Of a stretch of DNA of 7,932 nucleotides, positions 7,110 through 7,932 are shown piece by piece. The translations under genes and the position numbers were made by a program. The DNA is from an uncultured Pseudorhodobacter sp. (GTDB taxonomy: Bacteria; Pseudomonadota; Alphaproteobacteria; Rhodobacterales; Rhodobacteraceae): positions 1 through 7,932 of the forward strand of contig CAMFLG010000131.1 of NCBI GenBank assembly GCA_945957495.1, written 5' to 3'. Every line of letters starts with the position of its first letter. Within the stretch, counting starts at the first letter, position 1. The notes under the pieces were generated by a model. It searched no databases. It had not been told where the DNA came from and was given only the letters and a program-made list of their open reading frames with translations.

Positions 7110-7932
7110 ATGACCAAGATCAAGGTAGACAACCCCGTCGTTGAACTCGACGGCGACGAAATGACCCGGATCATCTGGGATTTCATCAAGCAAAAGCTGA
7201 TCCTGCCCTATCTCGACATCGACCTGAAATATTACGACCTCGGCATTGAAGAGCGCGATCGCACCAACGATCAGATCACCATCGATTCCGCCGAAGCGAT
7301 CAAGAAATACGGTGTCGGCGTCAAATGCGCGACGATCACCCCGGACGAGGCCCGCGTCGAAGAATTCGGCCTGAAACAGATGTGGAAATCGCCGAACGGC
7401 ACCATCCGCAACATCCTTGGCGGCGTGATCTTCCGCGAACCGATCATCTGCAAGAACGTGCCGCGCCTTGTCCCGGGCTGGACCAAACCCATCGTCATCG
7501 GCCGTCACGCCTTTGGCGATCAATACCGCGCCACCGATTTCCACTTCCCCGGCGCGGGCAAGCTGACGCTGAAATTCGTCGGCGCCGACGGCACCGTGAT
7601 TGAAAAAGATGTCTATTCGGCCCCTTCGGCGGGCGTTTACATGGGCATGTATAACCTTGACGACAGCATCATCGACTTCGCCCGCTCGTCGATGAACTAT
7701 GGCCTGCTGAAAGGCTGGCCGGTGTATCTGTCCACCAAGAACACCATCCTCAAGGCCTATGATGGCCGCTTCAAGGATCTGTTCCAGAAGGTGTTTGACG
7801 AGGAATTCGCCGATGCCTTCAAAAAGGCCGGCATCACCTACGAACACCGCCTGATTGACGATATGGTGGCCTCGGCAATGAAATGGTCGGGCGGCTATGT
7901 CTGGGCCTGCAAGAACTACGACGGCGACGTGC
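7110..7932 (+). CDS. icd: NADP-dependent isocitrate dehydrogenase, homodimeric eukaryote-like type (cut by right edge)
   Basis: This enzyme oxidatively decarboxylates isocitrate to 2-oxoglutarate in the TCA cycle, producing NADPH. The first 274 codons are visible; the family is about 400-410 residues, so the C-terminal third is missing. It belongs to the type II homodimeric group related to human IDH1/IDH2 rather than the E. coli Icd type. Substrate residues are at nearly human numbering: T77 (TITPDE), S94, N96 and R100 in KSPNGTIRN, R109, R132 in GRHAFGDQYR, Y139, K210 in STKNT, and D250/D251 in RLIDDMVA. The metal-ligand stretch NYDGD begins at the very edge. AAAGGG six bases before the ATG supports the start. 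It probably has its own promoter in the 86-base gap. Confidence 0.96.
   Translation, partial: MTKIKVDNPVVELDGDEMTRIIWDFIKQKLILPYLDIDLKYYDLGIEERDRTNDQITIDSAEAIKKYGVGVKCATITPDEARVEEFGLKQMWKSPNGTIRNILGGVIFREPIICKNVPRLVPGWTKPIVIGRHAFGDQYRATDFHFPGAGKLTLKFVGADGTVIEKDVYSAPSAGVYMGMYNLDDSIIDFARSSMNYGLLKGWPVYLSTKNTILKAYDGRFKDLFQKVFDEEFADAFKKAGITYEHRLIDDMVASAMKWSGGYVWACKNYDGDV

Noticed and set aside
6906..7847. A long minus-strand open frame opposite icd
   Set aside because: The plus strand encodes isocitrate dehydrogenase with all substrate residues; the opposite frame is a by-product of its codon use.

Overview
The window looks like the chromosome of an alphaproteobacterium of the Rhodobacterales (Rhodobacter/Paracoccus/roseobacter type). 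The evidence is the high-GC coding style, the gene order iscR - NifS-type desulfurase - sufB - extra gene - sufC - sufD, a cluster-cysteine-poor IscR of the kind reported from Rhodobacter, and a eukaryote-like NADP isocitrate dehydrogenase. No rRNA, tRNA, CRISPR array, insertion sequence or phage gene was seen.

Left part (1-4832, all minus strand, so read from right to left): the front of a SUF iron-sulfur cluster assembly operon. It starts with the Rrf2-family regulator iscR (4365-4832). A compact PLP cysteine desulfurase (3325-4368) follows, then sufB (1771-3285), a methyltransferase-like gene of unknown role (1163-1774), sufC (380-1135) and the 5' part of sufD (1-380), which runs off the left edge. 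Most junctions overlap by 1-4 bases or are very short, so the genes are probably co-transcribed and translationally coupled. The desulfurase takes sulfur from cysteine, SufB/SufC/SufD form the ATP-driven scaffold complex, and IscR adjusts expression to cluster demand. A sufS gene and maturation factors may lie beyond the left edge.

Divergent intergenic region (4833-4995): it holds a good sigma-70-type promoter for the suf operon (TTGACG, 17 bp, TAGAAC). A palindrome overlapping its -10 box, TAGAA-TGG-TTCTA, resembles the Irr iron-control element of alphaproteobacteria. A second palindrome with the same arms lies inside the desulfurase gene, in an AT-rich patch with unusual codons.

Right part (4996-7023, plus strand): an alpha/beta hydrolase of the short 'HPHP' type, a tightly linked 86-residue protein of unknown function, an HD-domain (YfbR/HDDC2-like) phosphohydrolase, and a lower-GC gene for a predicted exported protein with a faint nuclease-fold (SNase-like) signature. 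After an 86-base gap comes icd (7110 to the right edge), encoding homodimeric NADP-dependent isocitrate dehydrogenase of the TCA cycle.

Most of this is well-known core metabolism. The least explained parts are the methyltransferase-like gene inside the suf operon, the IscR without the classical cluster cysteines, the paired Irr-like palindromes, and the exported low-GC protein.
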